This document shows positions 5,583 to 7,232 of a stretch of DNA of 7,232 bases, in pieces (position 1 is the stretch's first letter; each line of letters starts with the position of its first letter). Source of the stretch: Micavibrio aeruginosavorus (lineage in GTDB: Bacteria; Pseudomonadota; Alphaproteobacteria; Micavibrionales; Micavibrionaceae); assembly GCA_003241475.1 (NCBI GenBank), contig QFQB01000096.1, forward strand, positions 1 through 7,232, in the 5' to 3' direction. The position numbers were made by a program, and so were the translations under genes. The notes below the pieces were generated by a model, which worked only from the letters and a program-made list of their open reading frames with translations, was not told the origin of the DNA and ran no database searches.

Positions 5583-7073
5583 ATGGTATTTTTTAAATCG
5601 CCTGAACATCATGAAATGTCTGCAAAATTGTCTGCTCTAAACAAGTCACAAGCCGTGATTGAATTTAACCTCGATGGCATCATCCAATATGCAAACGCAA
5701 ATTTTCTTAATGCGGTAGGCTATTCGCTGGGCGACATTGTAGGAAAACATCATCGCATGTTTGTAGAACCGCCCTATGAGATTAGCGACGATTACAGGAA
5801 TTTTTGGAACTCTTTGCGTCAGGGGGAATTTCAAGCCGCCACATACAAACGACTTGGAAACAATAAGAAAGAAATATGGATTCAAGCATCCTATAATCCC
5901 ATCTTTGACAAATCCGGCAAGGCATACAAAGTCGTCAAATACGCTACTGACATTACGGAACAAATCGTGCAAAATGCCGACTATAAGGGCCAAATTGAGG
6001 CCATAGGAAAATCTCAAGCAGTTATTACCTTCACGTTGCAAGGACATATCATCTGGGCGAACGGCAATTTTCTCTCCGCTATGGGTTATACCTTGGAAGA
6101 AATACAGGGGAAGCATCACAGTATGTTTGCCGAAAGAGAATATGCCGCATCACAGGATTATAATAATTTCTGGGAGGCATTGCGCAGAGGGCAATACCAG
6201 GCCTCTGAGTACAAACGTATTGGCAAAGCCGGGAAAGAGGTCTGGATTCAAGCCTCCTACAATCCCATTTTTGACCCTGACGGAAATGTCTTCAAGGTTG
6301 TGAAATATGCAACGGATATAACTAAGCAGGTTCAATCCCGTACTGAAAAATACCGGGTCGGAGAAATGGTCGATAAGAATCTCGGTAGCATTGCTCACGC
6401 GATTGAAAATGCCAGTCGTCAGACAACCTCTGCGGCATTGGCCTCTACACAAGCAGCAACAACCGTACAAACAATTGCGGCAGGAGCAGAAGAATTAAAT
6501 AGCTCGATACGCGAAATATCCGAAAGCATGTCACACTCAAAAATATCCATCGAACAAGCTATCGATTTGACCGATCAGGCAGACAAATCAACCCAGGCCC
6601 TATCTAGGACGGCGGAACAAATGGGCGGCATCGTTAATATCATTCAGGACATTGCCAACCAGATCAACCTTCTGGCCCTCAATGCAACCATAGAATCAGC
6701 ACGCGCAGGTGAGGCGGGAAAAGGCTTTGCCGTTGTTGCCAGCGAGGTAAAAAACCTGGCCACACAAGTGGGGCAAGCAACCGACAAAATCTCTTCCGAA
6801 ATCAGCGGAATGCAGGATGTTTCCGGTAGCGTTGTGAGATCCCTCTCCGCCATCAAGACCGCCATAAATTCAATTCAGGAAAGCGTTACCGGTGTGGCCA
6901 GCGCTATTGAAGAACAGAGCGTCGTTACCAGCGAAATGTCTTCTCATATGCAAACGGCTTCGATCGCCTGTAGCGAGGTCGATGAAAACCTTAAGCATAT
7001 TCTCACCTCGATGGAGGTGTCGAACCAATACACGCAAGAGGTACAGCAAATGTCCAAAAATCTGGTCGCGTGA
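5583..7073 (+). CDS. soluble PAS-PAS methyl-accepting chemotaxis protein, paralogue of the 3808-5304 product
   Basis: Cytoplasmic chemoreceptor of 496 aa without membrane segments or HAMP. Seen: PAS-A (about 18-127) and PAS-B (about 140-249), each with the same landmarks: KSQAVI start, AN.NFL...GY.L, GKHH, a YK RxG turn, WIQASYNPIFD and KVVKYATDIT end. By hand count PAS-A and PAS-B are identical at 68 of 107 positions. The signalling domain (about 265-480) has the tip NQINLLALNATIESARAGEAG (359-379) and is nearly the same as that of the upstream receptor, including SAIEEQS and ILTSMEVSN near the end. No CheR-binding pentapeptide follows. The input is unknown: neither PAS carries the FHKNPxHQ...VEW pattern of the first receptor, so the two proteins probably sense different cues and could form mixed arrays through their matching tips. 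BdlA-like receptors have this architecture. The ATG at 5583 was chosen for its GGAG at 6 nt spacing. Confidence 0.93.
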   Translation: MVFFKSPEHHEMSAKLSALNKSQAVIEFNLDGIIQYANANFLNAVGYSLGDIVGKHHRMFVEPPYEISDDYRNFWNSLRQGEFQAATYKRLGNNKKEIWIQASYNPIFDKSGKAYKVVKYATDITEQIVQNADYKGQIEAIGKSQAVITFTLQGHIIWANGNFLSAMGYTLEEIQGKHHSMFAEREYAASQDYNNFWEALRRGQYQASEYKRIGKAGKEVWIQASYNPIFDPDGNVFKVVKYATDITKQVQSRTEKYRVGEMVDKNLGSIAHAIENASRQTTSAALASTQAATTVQTIAAGAEELNSSIREISESMSHSKISIEQAIDLTDQADKSTQALSRTAEQMGGIVNIIQDIANQINLLALNATIESARAGEAGKGFAVVASEVKNLATQVGQATDKISSEISGMQDVSGSVVRSLSAIKTAINSIQESVTGVASAIEEQSVVTSEMSSHMQTASIACSEVDENLKHILTSMEVSNQYTQEVQQMSKNLVA

Positions 7074-7106
7074 AGTCAATTCGCAATCAAGCCGCCTTAA
7101 AATTAA

Positions 7107-7124
7107 TGCAGATAGGCATTTGCA
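7107..7124. terminator. small hairpin between convergent genes, possible weak terminator
   Basis: TGCAGAT (7107-7113) pairs with ATTTGCA (7118-7124) with one G-U pair around a 4-base loop. It sits between the second receptor's stop and the convergent gene's stop. Neither side has a strong T-run, only AT-rich sequence on the minus-strand exit, so termination is uncertain. Confidence 0.3.
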
Positions 7125-7144
7125 TTTAGAGGATATATGCGACT

Positions 7145-7232
7145 TTATTTTTTGTCGTGCTTGTAGTGATTGCGAAGAGATTTGTCGCATTCAGGATCAT
7201 AGCTCATCCAATCATCGCCATAAACGAGCGTC
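7145..7232 (-). CDS. C-terminal end of an unidentified protein, cut by window edge
   Basis: An open frame enters from the right edge and ends at TAA (7145-7147), giving 28 residues: TLVYGDDWMSYDPECDKSLR then NHYKHDKK. The mixed aromatic and charged composition and the lysine-rich tail look like a genuine soluble C-terminus, but no family was recognised. It would converge on the second chemoreceptor with a 71-bp gap. No plus-strand frame with a start codon reaches this edge. Only the open frame and its composition support it. Confidence 0.5.
   Translation of the reverse strand, partial: TLVYGDDWMSYDPECDKSLRNHYKHDKK

Noticed and set aside
5646..6119. Long minus-strand ORF of 157 codons inside the second receptor
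   Set aside because: It lies antisense to a well-supported receptor gene and its translation shows no domain; it is a shadow of the sense codon usage.

Overview
The window reads as a chromosomal segment of a Gram-negative bacterium, most likely an alphaproteobacterium of moderate GC content. This rests on a dnaG-rpoD pair, an RpoD with a charged N-terminal extension and a large non-conserved insert, and soluble PAS-type chemoreceptors whose signalling tips look alphaproteobacterial. The lineage is inferred from protein character and gene order, with no database search.

The left half (1-3536) is transcribed leftward. From upstream to downstream it holds a small XRE-family DNA-binding protein (3333-3536, possibly preceded by an 11-residue leader peptide), DNA primase dnaG (1391-3265), and the N-terminal 436 codons of the primary sigma factor rpoD (1-1310, cut by the window edge just before the core-binding region). 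dnaG-rpoD is the core of the classic macromolecular synthesis operon. The 80-bp dnaG-rpoD gap carries a plausible internal promoter and a 9-bp direct repeat. The XRE gene lies 67 bp upstream of dnaG with no convincing terminator between them, so it may be co-transcribed.

An AT-rich divergent intergenic region (about 3569-3807) separates this operon from the right half. It contains a perfect 12-bp palindrome, repeated TATTTAC words, a candidate promoter and a GC-rich 5'-UTR hairpin.

The right half is transcribed rightward and encodes two paralogous soluble chemoreceptors (3808-5304 and 5583-7073), each with two PAS domains and a methyl-accepting signalling domain and neither with a membrane segment. 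A strong intrinsic terminator follows the first, and the second has its own leader with a 10-bp hairpin, so they look like separate transcription units. The first PAS domain of the first receptor has a His and a Trp at the spacing remembered for the haem-binding PAS of Pseudomonas Aer2, suggesting a haem-based oxygen or gas sensor. The other three PAS domains belong to one closely related subfamily and look like products of duplication.

At the right edge, 28 codons of the C-terminus of an unidentified leftward gene converge on the second receptor. I see no mobile element, CRISPR array, tRNA or rRNA. No clearly novel system is evident. The observations most worth following are the candidate haem-PAS receptor, the shared motif upstream of both receptors, and the XRE regulator placed ahead of dnaG-rpoD.
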